A stretch of DNA of 57,012 bases from an uncultured Ruminococcus sp. (GCA_905234535.1 CAJOII010000007.1:1-57012); one strand, 5' to 3'. Positions 32,574-42,018 are shown, counted from the first letter of the stretch. The notes: generated by a model not told the origin, from the sequence alone. Made by a program: numbers and translations.

Positions 32574-33659
32574 ATGGCAAGAGTCTATAATTTCTCAGCA
32601 GGTCCTTCCATGCTTCCCGAGGCGGTCTTGAAGAAAGCCGCGTCCGAGATGCTCGATTATGAGGGTTCGGGTCAATCCGTGATGGAGATGTCTCACCGTT
32701 CAAAGGTGTATGACGGCATCATTAAAAAGGCAGAAGCTCTGCTCAGAGAAGTGATGAACATTCCCGATAACTACAAGGTTCTGTTCTTACAGGGCGGCGC
32801 GTCCTCGCAGTTTGCGATGGTACCGCTCAACCTGATGACCAAATCAGGTAAAGCCGACTATGTCATCACCGGTCAGTGGGCGAAGAAAGCGTACAAAGAG
32901 GCCGCGCGTTACGGCGAGGCGAAGGTGATCGCGTCCTCCGAGGACAAAACCTTCTCTTATATCCCGAAGCTTGATCCGTCTACCTTTACCAAAGACGCGG
33001 ACTACTTCCACATCTGCATGAACAACACCATCTACGGCACCGTGTATCACGAGCTGCCCGACACCGGCGATGTCCCGCTGGTAGCGGATATCTCCTCGTG
33101 TATTCTCTCGAAGCCGATCGATGTATCTAAGTTCGGCGTGCTCTATGCCGGCGCGCAGAAGAATATGGCGCCTGCGGGCGTTACCATAGTGATCATCCGC
33201 GAAGACCTGATCGGTCACGCGCAGGAGATCACTCCCACCATGTTCAACTACCAGATCCATGCCGATAACGGCTCGATGTTCAACACCCCGCCCTGCTACA
33301 CCATCTATATCATGAAGCTCGTGCTCGAGTGGGTCAAGAACGAGATCGGCGGTCTTGAGAAGATGCAGGAGATCAATGAGAAGAAAGCGAAGCTCCTCTA
33401 CGACTTCCTCGACTCCTCCAAGATGTTCAAGGGCACCGTCGTCAAAGAGGACCGTTCTCTGATGAATGTTCCCTTCGTCACCGGCGACGCGGAGCTCGAC
33501 GCGAAGTTTGTCAAAGAGTCCACCGAAGCGGGCTTTGTAAACCTCAAGGGTCACCGCTCGGTCGGCGGTATGAGAGCTTCTATCTACAACGCGATGCCGT
33601 ATGAGGGCGTCGAGAAGCTCGTTGCCTTCATGAAGAAATTCGAAGAAGAAAACGCATAA
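32574..33659 (+). CDS. serC: Phosphoserine aminotransferase
   Basis: This 361-residue PLP enzyme of serine biosynthesis converts 3-phosphohydroxypyruvate and glutamate to phosphoserine and 2-oxoglutarate. It starts with the family hallmark VYNFSAGPSMLPEAVL, has LFLQGGASSQFAMVPLNL for the phosphate cup and GAQKNMAPAGVTIVIIREDL with the PLP lysine. The C-terminal end is GHRSVGGMRASIYNAMPYEGVEKLVAFM. Length matches the family. GGAGGAAAAACAT precedes the ATG. It is followed by serA after a 340-base gap that holds an inverted-end element. Confidence 0.95.
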   Translation: MARVYNFSAGPSMLPEAVLKKAASEMLDYEGSGQSVMEMSHRSKVYDGIIKKAEALLREVMNIPDNYKVLFLQGGASSQFAMVPLNLMTKSGKADYVITGQWAKKAYKEAARYGEAKVIASSEDKTFSYIPKLDPSTFTKDADYFHICMNNTIYGTVYHELPDTGDVPLVADISSCILSKPIDVSKFGVLYAGAQKNMAPAGVTIVIIREDLIGHAQEITPTMFNYQIHADNGSMFNTPPCYTIYIMKLVLEWVKNEIGGLEKMQEINEKKAKLLYDFLDSSKMFKGTVVKEDRSLMNVPFVTGDAELDAKFVKESTEAGFVNLKGHRSVGGMRASIYNAMPYEGVEKLVAFMKKFEEENA

Positions 33660-33681
33660 ATTACAGAATCAAAACAGCCTC

Positions 33682-33972
33682 CCTTTTCTTAGCCTGACTG
33701 TAGATATCCGAACCTGCTGAAAAAGGCAATATTTCGGCAGCTTTCGGCTTGTCAATCTTGTCAGGCGCCAGCCTGTCTGCGCTTTCCGCACCGAAATCCA
33801 CACGAAATCTTGCTCATTTTCAGTCCTTCGGAGTTTTAACTTGCAGATTTTTGTTTGGTCGCGGCAAAACCACAGCAAACCCTGTCGGGTTTGCGAGGAT
33901 TTTAACAAAGAGCGGGCGGAAATATGCCCGTCAAAACCATGGTTAGGATATCTACAGTCAGGCTAAGGAAGG
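33682..33972. mobile_element. MITE-like element with ~32-bp terminal inverted repeats
   Basis: The left end (33682-33714) and right end (33941-33972) are inverted copies sharing a perfect 21-base core (33689-33709 with 33946-33966). They enclose about 226 bases without a credible gene. No clear target duplication is visible. It sits between serC and serA, which are normally adjacent, so it probably inserted into an operon. The long ends could also form a large hairpin in the transcript. Confidence 0.7.
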
Positions 33973-34000
33973 CGATTACTCAGTAAGGAGACAAATCCAC

Positions 34001-35149
34001 ATGTATAATATTCTGAAGCTCAACAAGATCGCCGCTGTCGGCACCGACCGCTTAGGCGACAACTACAACTGCACCGAAGACTGCAAGAACCCCGACGCGA
34101 TCCTCGTGCGCTCCGCGTCCATGCACGACATGGAGTTCTCTGAGAATCTGCTCGCCATCGCGAGAGCCGGCGCAGGCGTCAACAACATCCCGCTCGACAG
34201 ATGCACCGAGAAGGGCATCGTCGTCTTCAACACCCCCGGCGCGAACGCGAACGCGGTCATGGAGCTCGTCATCGCGGGTCTGCTCTTAGGCTCGAGAAAG
34301 CTCTCTGAGGGCATCGCGTGGAACAAGACCTTGAAGGATGACGAGAACTGCCTCAAGACCGTTGAAAAAGGCAAGAATCAGTTCGTCGGCCCCGAGATCA
34401 AGGGCAAGACCCTCGGCGTAGTGGGCCTCGGCGCGATCGGCGTCTTGGTCGCGAACGCGGCAAGAGCGCTGCATATGCATGTCGTGGGCTATGATCCGTA
34501 TCTTTCGGTCGAAGCCGCGCTGCACCTCTCCCGTCATGTCACCACTGTCTCGAGTCTTGACGAGCTGTACGCGCAGGCGGACTATATCACCCTGCACCTT
34601 CCCTTAAACGACGGCACTCGCGGTATGATCGGCAAGGACGCCATCGCGAAGATGAAGGATTCTGTCAGGATCTTAAACTTCGCCCGTGACGGCTTAGTCA
34701 ACTCTCAGGACATCATCGAGGGACTGAGCTCCGGCAAGATCGCGTCTTATGTCACCGACTTCGCGACCCGGGATCTCATCGGCGTAGACGGCGTGGTAGC
34801 GATCCCGCACCTCGGCGCTTCTACCCCCGAATCAGAGGACAACTGCGCGATCATGGCGGCTGACGAGATCAAGCAGTACTTGGAGCTCGGCAACATCAAG
34901 AACTCCGTCAACTTCCCGAATGTCTCGATGCCGAAGACCGGCGACATCCGCTTCTGTGTCTTCCACAACAACACCCCGAAGATCATCGCAAAGTTACTCG
35001 ACGCGATCGGCGGTAATGTCGAGAATATGGAGAATCAGTCGCGCGGCAGCTACGCCTACACCATCATCGACGCGACCGGCGCGAATGAAACTTGCGTAGA
35101 GGTCATCAAGGGTATCGACGGCATTCTCCGCTACAGGATCATCAAATAA
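34001..35149 (+). CDS. serA: D-3-phosphoglycerate dehydrogenase
   Basis: This 382-residue enzyme commits 3-phosphoglycerate to serine synthesis with NAD. Substrate loops VRSASMHDME and ARAGAGVNNIPLD come first, then the NAD fold TLGVVGLGAIGVLVAN. Catalytic Arg is in LNFARDGLV, Glu in the following region and His in AIPHLGAST. A short ACT domain at the C-terminus (RFCVFHNNTPKIIAKLLDAIGGNVENM...) is the usual site of serine feedback. It is shorter than the ~525-residue type. AAGGAGAC supports the ATG. It follows the serC-serA spacer with the MITE-like element. Confidence 0.95.
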   Translation: MYNILKLNKIAAVGTDRLGDNYNCTEDCKNPDAILVRSASMHDMEFSENLLAIARAGAGVNNIPLDRCTEKGIVVFNTPGANANAVMELVIAGLLLGSRKLSEGIAWNKTLKDDENCLKTVEKGKNQFVGPEIKGKTLGVVGLGAIGVLVANAARALHMHVVGYDPYLSVEAALHLSRHVTTVSSLDELYAQADYITLHLPLNDGTRGMIGKDAIAKMKDSVRILNFARDGLVNSQDIIEGLSSGKIASYVTDFATRDLIGVDGVVAIPHLGASTPESEDNCAIMAADEIKQYLELGNIKNSVNFPNVSMPKTGDIRFCVFHNNTPKIIAKLLDAIGGNVENMENQSRGSYAYTIIDATGANETCVEVIKGIDGILRYRIIK

Positions 35150-35152
35150 TAT

Positions 35153-35243
35153 CGGTTGAGCGATATCAACCGTTTTCAGGCTTGTTTTTAGCATAAGTAA
35201 GATATACAAGAAGAAGGCAGGGCGTCCCTCATGGGGCGCCCTG
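35153..35243 (+). terminator. Tandem terminators after serA
   Basis: First hairpin: CGGTTGA (35153-35159) with TCAACCG (35166-35172) then TTTTC. Second: an 11-bp stem CAGGGCG(T)CCC / GGG(G)CGCCCTG (35218-35243) followed by TTCCTTTT. Confidence 0.7.
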
Positions 35244-35261
35244 TTCCTTTTGAAAAAGATG

Positions 35262-35290
35262 TTGCAATCATCTGATGGCTATGATAGAAT
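35262..35290 (+). promoter_or_regulatory. Promoter of the LRR-dockerin gene
   Basis: TTGCAA (35262-35267) and TAGAAT (35285-35290) are 17 bases apart, about 97 bases before the start codon. Confidence 0.5.
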
Positions 35291-35386
35291 CAAAGAGAAC
35301 TGTAGGGCAAGGCGCCTTCGGCTTGTCGAAACGCGGATGATCTATCGGCTTCGAAAAATGAAAACAATTATTCAGGAGGAATCAAC

Positions 35387-37369
35387 ATGAAGAAAATCTT
35401 ATCCGTAATACTATCATTGCTGATGATACTCTCGGTGCTCGTCGCCGCGCCCGTCACCGCGAACGCGAAGGTATCGGGAGGTTATGAGTATAGGGTGTTG
35501 GAAGACGGTACCGCAGAGATTACCGAATACGGCGGCTCGGCAACGAAACTGACGATCCCGTCCGCGCTTGTCGGCTATGCGGTGACGAGTATCGGGGATG
35601 AGGCGTTTTGGTGTTGCACAAGCCTGACGAGCGTGACGATCCCGGATTCTGTCACGAGTATCGGGGATAGTGCGTTTTTCGGTTGCACAAGCCTGACTTC
35701 CGTAACAATCCCGAATTCTGTCACGAGTATCGGGAGGTATGCGTTTTCTCATTGCACAAGTCTGACGAGCGTGACGATCCCGGATTCTGTCACGAGTATC
35801 GGGCGTAGAGCGTTTTTCGGTTGCACAAGCCTTTCAAATATTTCGGTAGACAGTAATAATACTGCGTACTGTTCTATTGACGGAAACCTCTATAATAAAG
35901 ACGCCTCTGTCCTGATACAGTACGCGATCGGCAAGACCGCGGGGTCTTTCACGATCCCGAACTCTATCACGGAAATCGGGGATAGTGCGTTTGAAGATTG
36001 CACAAGCCTTGAGAGCGTGACGATTCCGAACTCTGTCACGAGTATCGGGGATGATGCTTTTCGCGGTTGCACAAGCCTGACTTCCGTGACGATTCCGGAT
36101 TCCGTCACGAGTATCGGGGATAGTGCGTTTTTCGGTTGCACAAGCCTGACTTCCGTAACAATCCCGAATTCTGTCACGAGTATCGGGAGGTATGCGTTTG
36201 CATATCGCACAAGCCTGACGAGCGTGACGATCCCGGATTCCGTCACGAGTATCGGGTATTTTGCTTTTTCCGGTTGCACAAGCCTTTCAAATATTTCGGT
36301 AGACAGTAATAATACTGCGTACTGTTCTATTGACGGAAACCTCTATAATAAAGACGCTTCTGTCCTGATACAGTACGCGATCGGCAAGACCGCGGGGTCG
36401 TTCACGATCCCGAACTCTGTCACGGAAATCGGGGATAGTGCGTTTTCCCGTTGCACAAGCCTGACGAGCGTGGCGATTCCGGATTCTGTCACGAGTATCA
36501 GGGATGATGCTTTTTCCGGTTGCACAAGCCTGACTTCCGTGGCGATCCCGGATTCTGTCACGAGTATCGGGGGTTGGGCGTTTGCAGATTGCACAAGCCT
36601 GACGAGCGTGACCATTCCTAATTCTGTTACCAGTATCGAGAGTTATGCTTTCGGGTACTATTATGACGAGAGTTATCGCATCGATAAGGTAAACGGATTC
36701 ACGATCTACGGATACAAAGGCTCCGAAGCGGAGAGATACGCCGATGAGGAGGGCTTTACCTTTATCGATCTTGAGAATCTGCCGACAGAGATTATTCTGA
36801 CCGACGAAGATACCGGGATCTCGGTAGTTGCCGACAGCGGCGTCATGCTGTCCGTCGCGGCGGTGGATGATATAGATATTGATATAGACGGCGATATCGC
36901 CGCTGTATACAACATCACCTTGACTAAGGACGGCGAGCCGGTGCAGCCTAAGAGCGCGGTAACGGTGAAGATTCCTTCAACGAATCCGAACGCAAAAGTC
37001 TACCGTGTAGAAGCGGACAGCACTCTCACCGATATGAACGCGGTATATGAGGACGGCTGTCTGGTATTTACCACCGATCACTTCAGCATATACTTGGTGG
37101 CTGAACCGACAGAGCCGACTGAAGCTCCCACAGCCGAGCCGACCGAAGCGCCGCATATTCTCGGCGATACCGACGGTGACGGCAAGGTGACGATCGTGGA
37201 TGTCACCTGTATCCAGAAGAGGCTTGCGAGCATCGAGATGCCGGTTTATATCGAAGAGGCGGCGGATGTCGACGGTGACGGCAAGGTCACGATTGTGGAC
37301 GCGACCTTCATCCAGAAGTTCCTCGCGAGTATGACCGCGCCCGAGGGAATCGGAGAGCCGATCAAATAA
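35387..37369 (+). CDS. Secreted BspA-like leucine-rich-repeat protein with C-terminal dockerin
   Basis: This 660-residue protein has a signal peptide (1-27) and then LRR_5/BspA-type repeats of about 23 residues ([23 protein letters not shown]) to about residue 430. The repeats are interrupted twice by an identical insert containing [23 protein letters not shown] beta-rich domain follows, then a Pro-Thr-Glu linker. The C-terminal type I dockerin-like pair is [17 protein letters not shown] and [17 protein letters not shown]. BspA repeats mediate adhesion; the dockerin would plug it into a cohesin-bearing scaffold. A 453-base tandem duplication lies inside the gene. Confidence 0.85.
   Translation: MKKILSVILSLLMILSVLVAAPVTANAKVSGGYEYRVLEDGTAEITEYGGSATKLTIPSALVGYAVTSIGDEAFWCCTSLTSVTIPDSVTSIGDSAFFGCTSLTSVTIPNSVTSIGRYAFSHCTSLTSVTIPDSVTSIGRRAFFGCTSLSNISVDSNNTAYCSIDGNLYNKDASVLIQYAIGKTAGSFTIPNSITEIGDSAFEDCTSLESVTIPNSVTSIGDDAFRGCTSLTSVTIPDSVTSIGDSAFFGCTSLTSVTIPNSVTSIGRYAFAYRTSLTSVTIPDSVTSIGYFAFSGCTSLSNISVDSNNTAYCSIDGNLYNKDASVLIQYAIGKTAGSFTIPNSVTEIGDSAFSRCTSLTSVAIPDSVTSIRDDAFSGCTSLTSVAIPDSVTSIGGWAFADCTSLTSVTIPNSVTSIESYAFGYYYDESYRIDKVNGFTIYGYKGSEAERYADEEGFTFIDLENLPTEIILTDEDTGISVVADSGVMLSVAAVDDIDIDIDGDIAAVYNITLTKDGEPVQPKSAVTVKIPSTNPNAKVYRVEADSTLTDMNAVYEDGCLVFTTDHFSIYLVAEPTEPTEAPTAEPTEAPHILGDTDGDGKVTIVDVTCIQKRLASIEMPVYIEEAADVDGDGKVTIVDATFIQKFLASMTAPEGIGEPIK
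35663..36413 (+). repeat. 453-bp in-frame tandem duplication in the LRR gene
   Basis: Segments at 35663 and 36116, and at 35821 and 36274, are near-identical over long stretches with the same offset of 453 bases (151 codons). Only a few substitutions separate the copies, so the duplication is recent or kept alike by gene conversion. Confidence 0.75.
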
Positions 37370-37391
37370 AATATAATTTCGCATAAGAAAA

Positions 37392-37417
37392 GCGCCGCTT
37401 AGCAAGCGGCGCATTTT
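37392..37417. terminator. Bidirectional terminator between LRR gene and the 37.4-kb gene
   Basis: GCGCCGCTT (37392-37400) pairs perfectly with AAGCGGCGC (37404-37412), followed by ATTTTTC. The opposite side reads CTTTTC on the minus strand. The stop of the minus-strand gene at 37399 lies within the stem. Confidence 0.85.
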
Positions 37418-37821
37418 TCTTTGATAAATTCCAAAAGCGCGGGGGAGAGCATCTCTCTGATATCCTCGGGGGAGTCGGGAAGAGCCAAGAGGATCTGGTT
37501 CTGATACCGGATGATGTAGCCCGAGTGACCCGACGGGGCGGTGAGCTTTCTCAGATTTTTCAGCGTCAGGGAGGAGTTCGAGAGCACCCGCGAGAGCACC
37601 GTCGAGAGGTTGTCGTCGTCGATCGAGGACAGCCCTCCGATGATGACCGTGAGGGGACACCTCCTGAGGCTTTCGGTCACCTTCTTGCCGAGCTCGGTGG
37701 GAGTGGTGGAGGACGCCACCCTCTGCTTCTGAAACCTGATCTGAGAGAGCGCTTTCGTAAGCGCCCTCTCGCTGTATGCGGTTTTCTTCGAGATATAGAA
37801 GATAATATCGTAGTTCATCAT
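37399..37821 (-). CDS. Hypothetical 140-residue protein, related in pattern to the sortase's N-terminal domain
   Basis: The start is taken at MMNYDIIFYISKK (37821), eight bases after the sortase stop; the frame runs further upstream but overlaps the sortase gene. The sequence has alternating strands and helices, with LTVIIGGLSSIDDDN, LTAPSGHSGYIIRYQNQILLALPDSPEDIREML and a helical end. The last part loosely resembles both the N-terminal domain of the adjacent sortase (GYCFKIYEKRFIVLPCAS...) and the molybdopterin-binding/CinA-type fold (...ALPGxPxEM). I would not assign a function. Its stop lies in the shared terminator stem. Confidence 0.5.
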   Translation of the reverse strand: MMNYDIIFYISKKTAYSERALTKALSQIRFQKQRVASSTTPTELGKKVTESLRRCPLTVIIGGLSSIDDDNLSTVLSRVLSNSSLTLKNLRKLTAPSGHSGYIIRYQNQILLALPDSPEDIREMLSPALLEFIKEKCAAC

Positions 37822-37829
37822 AGCATTGA

Positions 37830-39680
37830 TCACTTCGGATGTGAGGTGAAGTTCGGCGCGATATTCATGCTGTATTTGACATGCTTCATATCGATGCCGA
37901 CGGTGTTCCACTCCTTGAAGGTGTAGGTGTAGTTTGCGTCTTCTGCCATGGTGGGAGTGCCCTTGGCGGCGGGAGCGGCGTCGCCCTCCTTGACGGTATA
38001 GCTCTCCATGATCGAGCCGTCGCCGTCTAAGTAGTTGACGGTGTAGTAGGTGACATTCTCCGGAACGGTCGATTTCTCTCCGTTCTTAGCGGTTGGGGCT
38101 TCGGTGGGGTTCGCCGCGACGGTTCCGGTGAGCATCTCGTCGCCCTTGAGGTCGCCCTTGCCGTCGTACCAGGAGACAAGCCCCTGTTCGTTCGCGGTCT
38201 TGAAGGTGAGGTCGTCGGGTCTTGTACCGCCGTAGCGCTGATAGTAGACATCGGGGAACAAGGGGCTCGGGTTCTTCTTCGCGAGCTGGACATCGACATT
38301 CTCGTCCTCGCCCTTTCTGACCTTTCTCGCGACGATGACCGTCCGAAATCCCGTGAACTCATACGAGCAGGTGGAGAGCGTCAGGATCTGGTCGTCTTCG
38401 TTGACCATGACAGGAATATCGAAGAGCGAGCGCACCCTTAGGTTATAGACGAAGTTCATGAACTCCGCGTCAGAGGTAAACGCGCCCTGCATATAGTTGA
38501 AGAAGTAGCCGTGTTCATACAGGGTAGAGGTCTTGATGACCGAGATGATCTTCCACTTCGCGTCCTCCTCGGGGGTGTTAAAGGTGATGATCGGGTGCTT
38601 TCTGTAGAAGTCGAGATCGCCCTCAAGATCGCCGTATTTGACAAGATCGTGGAAGAATACGCCGGTCTGGATGTTGTGCCCGTGGAGGATGACATTGCGC
38701 GATTTGACGCTCTTGGTGCTGCGGTAGTCGACAAATACCGAGCCGTAGGAGTCGTCCTCTTTCTTATAGTTTCTGTAGAGATAGTACTGACCGTTTTGAT
38801 CGTCGCCCTTGTGCTCGAGGACGGGATAGTCGATATGGGTATCCTTGATCTTGATCCAGCCGACGATCTCCTTGTTGATCTTCTTTAACGCTTCCCAGTC
38901 CTGCTCGGGATGCTTCTCTTTCTCCGTGCTGCTGTCCGGGGTGCCGTAGGCGATCTCGCGGAGCTCCGAGTTGATGCTGTTCGAGCGGGCGGGTTCTAAG
39001 ATGAAGAAGTTGATGACATATCCGAGCGCAACGACGAACGCGACGATGGCGACCAGCACGATCACCTTACGCGCCTTGACATTCTTTGAATCGCCCTTGT
39101 GCGGGATCAATGAACGGAAGAAGCCTTCTTTCTTTTTGACGACAGCGGCGTCTGAGACACAGTCGATGCCGTCGGGGTATTCTTCCTTTTTCTCTTCAAA
39201 GATCCCGAAGGCTTTCGTAAGAGATTCGCCGACGAGATCGAGGAGGTTTTTATCCGTCAGAGACGCACAGGGGAGCACGATGAACCGCTTCTCATAGATC
39301 TTAAAGCAGTAGCCGCGGTATCCCTGTCCGAGGTCGCCCATCGAGAAGATCTTGATCTTCCTGACCTCGTCCTTGCGGTCTGCCGACTTCTGAAGCTCCG
39401 ACTCCTGAGATGAGATAAACTCATAGAACAACTCTTTGAACGACGAGCTGTCTGAGGTGTCGAGCGCGTTCAAGAAGATATAGAGATCGGGCGCGTTCGA
39501 GAGCATCAAAGAGGTGGTCAAAGCGTCATTGATCTTCTCGGGATGGGGGTTGATATCGGTGTGGTATTTTACATTGATATTATATTCACAGAGCAGTACA
39601 TCCAGCCGTTCTTCCATCTCGCGGGCAGATTGAAAATCGCCTTTGTTCTTTTTGACAGAAAACAGTTCACAGTTATACAT
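37830..39680 (-). CDS. Class B-like sortase with cytoplasmic N-terminal domain and C-terminal repeat domain
   Basis: Of 616 residues, 1-165 form a soluble domain of unknown kind. A membrane helix spans about 206-228. The sortase domain covers about 260-455, with catalytic His335 (ILHGHN), Cys438 (LSTCSYEF) and Arg446 (FRTVIVARK). These fit class B/D-type transpeptidases that join sorting-signal proteins to the wall or to each other. After a Pro/Thr/Ala linker, residues about 544-616 form a bacterial-repeat (InlB B-repeat/Listeria-Bacteroides-like) domain, TYYTVNYLDGDGSIMESYTV. The extra domains at both ends are unusual for a sortase. No sorting-signal substrate is in the window. Confidence 0.75.
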   Translation of the reverse strand: MYNCELFSVKKNKGDFQSAREMEERLDVLLCEYNINVKYHTDINPHPEKINDALTTSLMLSNAPDLYIFLNALDTSDSSSFKELFYEFISSQESELQKSADRKDEVRKIKIFSMGDLGQGYRGYCFKIYEKRFIVLPCASLTDKNLLDLVGESLTKAFGIFEEKKEEYPDGIDCVSDAAVVKKKEGFFRSLIPHKGDSKNVKARKVIVLVAIVAFVVALGYVINFFILEPARSNSINSELREIAYGTPDSSTEKEKHPEQDWEALKKINKEIVGWIKIKDTHIDYPVLEHKGDDQNGQYYLYRNYKKEDDSYGSVFVDYRSTKSVKSRNVILHGHNIQTGVFFHDLVKYGDLEGDLDFYRKHPIITFNTPEEDAKWKIISVIKTSTLYEHGYFFNYMQGAFTSDAEFMNFVYNLRVRSLFDIPVMVNEDDQILTLSTCSYEFTGFRTVIVARKVRKGEDENVDVQLAKKNPSPLFPDVYYQRYGGTRPDDLTFKTANEQGLVSWYDGKGDLKGDEMLTGTVAANPTEAPTAKNGEKSTVPENVTYYTVNYLDGDGSIMESYTVKEGDAAPAAKGTPTMAEDANYTYTFKEWNTVGIDMKHVKYSMNIAPNFTSHPK

Positions 39681-39718
39681 ATAGGCTCACACCTTTCTGT
39701 TTCGGTGATATATTCATG

Positions 39719-40891
39719 TCAGGATTCGATGGTTTTCACCGTTGTATTTCTGACAGCTTCTTCGATCAGCGCATAAAGACCGGCGCTCTCTTCCGCGAGC
39801 TTGACGAATTTGAGCTTCGGTCTGGTTCTCGGGTGCTTCGGGGTGAAGACGGTGCAGCAGTCTTCATACGGCAGGATCGAGGTCTCGAAGGTATCGATCC
39901 TTCGCGAGATGTTGATGATCTCCTGCTTATCCATGCCGATCAGCGGACGAAAGACAATCGTCGACGCCGCCTCGTTGGTGCAGTAGAGCGCGTCCATCGT
40001 CTGAGACGCTACCTGACCGAGGCTCTCGCCGGTGATCAGCGCGTGAGAGTCGGTTCGCTCTGCGATCTTAGAAGCGATCTTCATCATCACCCGTCTTAAG
40101 AGGATGGTGAAGAGCTCCTCGGGACAGTTGTCCCTGATGTGCTCCTGCACCTTTGTCAGCGGCACGGTGTACATATCGATCGAGCCCGAGTAGCGCGAGA
40201 CGATAGAGAGCAGCTTCTCCACCTTGAGCTTCGCGCGCTCGGAGGTGTAGGGAGGAGACTCAAAGTGCACCGCGTTGAGCTTTAAGCCGCGTTTTGCCAT
40301 CATATACGCCGCGACAGGGGAGTCGATGCCGCCTGAGATCAGCACGGTCGCTTTGCCCGAGGTGCCCACCGGCATGCCGCCCTGCCCGCGGATCGTGTTG
40401 TATCTTACATACGCGCCGAAGTCTCTGACTTCGACTGTGACGGTGATATCGGGATTTTTGACATCAACTTTCAGATGCGGATTTCTCTCTAAGATCGCGC
40501 CGCCCACCTGTGCCGAGATCTCGGGAGAGGTCAGGGGGAAGCGCTTGTCAGATCGCTTGGACTCTACCTTGAAGGTCTTGACCGATGAGAGCGCCTCTTC
40601 GGTATAGTCGGCGCTTTTTTTGAGGATATCGCCGATCTCCTTCTTGCACACACAGGCGCGGCAGAAGGTGACGATGCCGAACACCTGCGAGATCTTCTCA
40701 CACACATCGTCGAGGTCAATGTCATCGGACTGAGGTTCTATGTAGACGGTCGACTGGGCGATGCGGATCGTAAATCGTCCGAGGTTTCGGATCCGATAGC
40801 GGATATTTTTGAGGAGGATATCCTCAAAGGTGCGGCGGTTGAGGCCTTTTAAGACCATCTCGCCGAGTTTGATCAGGATGATTTCTTTCAT
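39719..40891 (-). CDS. thiI: tRNA 4-thiouridine synthase ThiI
   Basis: This 390-residue protein has an N-terminal ferredoxin-like/THUMP region (MKEIILIKLGEMVLKGLNRRTFEDILLKNIRYRIR) and a PP-loop ATPase signature VLISGGIDSPVAAYMMAKRG. A ThiI domain ends in CCTVFTPKHPRTRPKL. It lacks the extra rhodanese domain of the enterobacterial form, as in other Firmicutes. There the partner cysteine desulfurase gene is often adjacent and supplies sulfur directly. Here that gene lies upstream with a four-base overlap. Role: s4U8 formation in tRNA. Confidence 0.92.
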   Translation of the reverse strand: MKEIILIKLGEMVLKGLNRRTFEDILLKNIRYRIRNLGRFTIRIAQSTVYIEPQSDDIDLDDVCEKISQVFGIVTFCRACVCKKEIGDILKKSADYTEEALSSVKTFKVESKRSDKRFPLTSPEISAQVGGAILERNPHLKVDVKNPDITVTVEVRDFGAYVRYNTIRGQGGMPVGTSGKATVLISGGIDSPVAAYMMAKRGLKLNAVHFESPPYTSERAKLKVEKLLSIVSRYSGSIDMYTVPLTKVQEHIRDNCPEELFTILLRRVMMKIASKIAERTDSHALITGESLGQVASQTMDALYCTNEAASTIVFRPLIGMDKQEIINISRRIDTFETSILPYEDCCTVFTPKHPRTRPKLKFVKLAEESAGLYALIEEAVRNTTVKTIES

Positions 40892-42018
40892 GTTCGTTTC
40901 CTTTGGAGTGTATCAAGTCCGGCGCGGAGCCCTTCTGTAAGGGCGTCGATGTCGGATAGATCGTTATATTTTGAGAAGCTGATGCGAAGCGCTGAGTCGA
41001 TCAGCTCGTCGGAGAGCCCCATCGCCTGTAAGACATAGCTCTTCTTGCCCTTCGCACAGGCGGAGGATGAGGAGACATAGACCGCTCTCTCTTCTAAAAA
41101 GTGGAGCATCGTCTCCGAGCGGATGCCCTCTGCGGAGATGTTGATGATATACGGCAGCGCGTCCTCGGCTGAATTGATGCAAATACCGCCGATCTCTCTG
41201 AGCTTATCTGTCGCGTAGCGGTTGAGCGTTTCGATATAAACGCGGTTTTTGTCGATTGAGAATTCTTCGACCGCTTTTGCGAACGCCGCGATCAGCGGCG
41301 CGGGCTCTGTGCCGGGGCGGATCTTCTTCTGCTGTTCTCCGCCGTAAAGAAGGGGGAGAAGCCGCGCTGTGTCCGCGATATACAGCGCGCCGACCCCTTT
41401 GGGGCCGTGTACCTTATGCGCGCTCACGGTGAGAAAGTCCGCCTGCCACTTTTTCGGCGTGACGGAGATCTTGCCGTACGCCTGTACCGCGTCGACATGA
41501 TAGTATGCGTCTGACTGTTTCTTGACGAGCTTGCCGATCTTTTCTGACGGCTCTACCGCGCCGGTCTCGTTGTTTACCGCCATGACGGACACGAGGATCG
41601 TTCTTCGGTCGATCAGCTTTTCAAGTTCATCTAAGATGACGACACCGTTTCTGTCTACCGGCGCGAATACGACATCATAGCCGTCTTTTCTGAGCTTTTC
41701 GGCGCTCTCTTTGACGGATGAATGCTCGACCGCGGAGACGATGATCCTGCTGCCGTCTCTCTTTTTAGCGTTCGCAGCGCCGAAGAGCACGGTGTTATTC
41801 CCTTCGGTGGAGCCGGAGGTAAAGAAGATGTTCTTCGGCTGAGCCTTGAGCGATGCCGCGATGATCTCTCTCGCGCGCTCGATCTCCTCTTCCGCTTCGA
41901 TGCCCTTGTGATGCAGAGAGGAGGGGTTTCCGTATTTGACTGTCATCATCTCATACGCTTTCTTCGCGGCATTCTCGCACACCGCGGTGGTAGCGCTGTT
42001 ATCAAGGTAATGGATCAT
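40888..42018 (-). CDS. Cysteine desulfurase (NifS/IscS family), ThiI partner
   Basis: This PLP enzyme removes sulfur from cysteine. Landmarks are MIHYLDNSATTAV at the start, SGSTEGNN for PLP phosphate, HVDAVQAYGK, SAHKVHGPKGVGALY with the PLP lysine, and the sulfur-carrying Cys loop SSSSACAKGKK near the C-terminus. The frame extends to an ATG at 42054, adding 12 residues. I use the ATG at 42018 because homologues begin with the IYLDNSATT strand, although neither start has a strong ribosome site. Coupling to thiI by a four-base overlap suggests it is the NifZ-like donor for tRNA thiolation. Confidence 0.9.
   Translation of the reverse strand: MIHYLDNSATTAVCENAAKKAYEMMTVKYGNPSSLHHKGIEAEEEIERAREIIAASLKAQPKNIFFTSGSTEGNNTVLFGAANAKKRDGSRIIVSAVEHSSVKESAEKLRKDGYDVVFAPVDRNGVVILDELEKLIDRRTILVSVMAVNNETGAVEPSEKIGKLVKKQSDAYYHVDAVQAYGKISVTPKKWQADFLTVSAHKVHGPKGVGALYIADTARLLPLLYGGEQQKKIRPGTEPAPLIAAFAKAVEEFSIDKNRVYIETLNRYATDKLREIGGICINSAEDALPYIINISAEGIRSETMLHFLEERAVYVSSSSACAKGKKSYVLQAMGLSDELIDSALRISFSKYNDLSDIDALTEGLRAGLDTLQRKRT

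Noticed and set aside
33669..33908. Small minus-strand frame inside the serC-serA gap
   Set aside because: It spans an inverted end of the MITE-like element, has no ribosome site and resembles no protein I know.
35414..36615. Antisense open frames with regular repeats opposite the LRR gene
   Set aside because: They mirror the codon periodicity of the repeats and have no ribosome sites.
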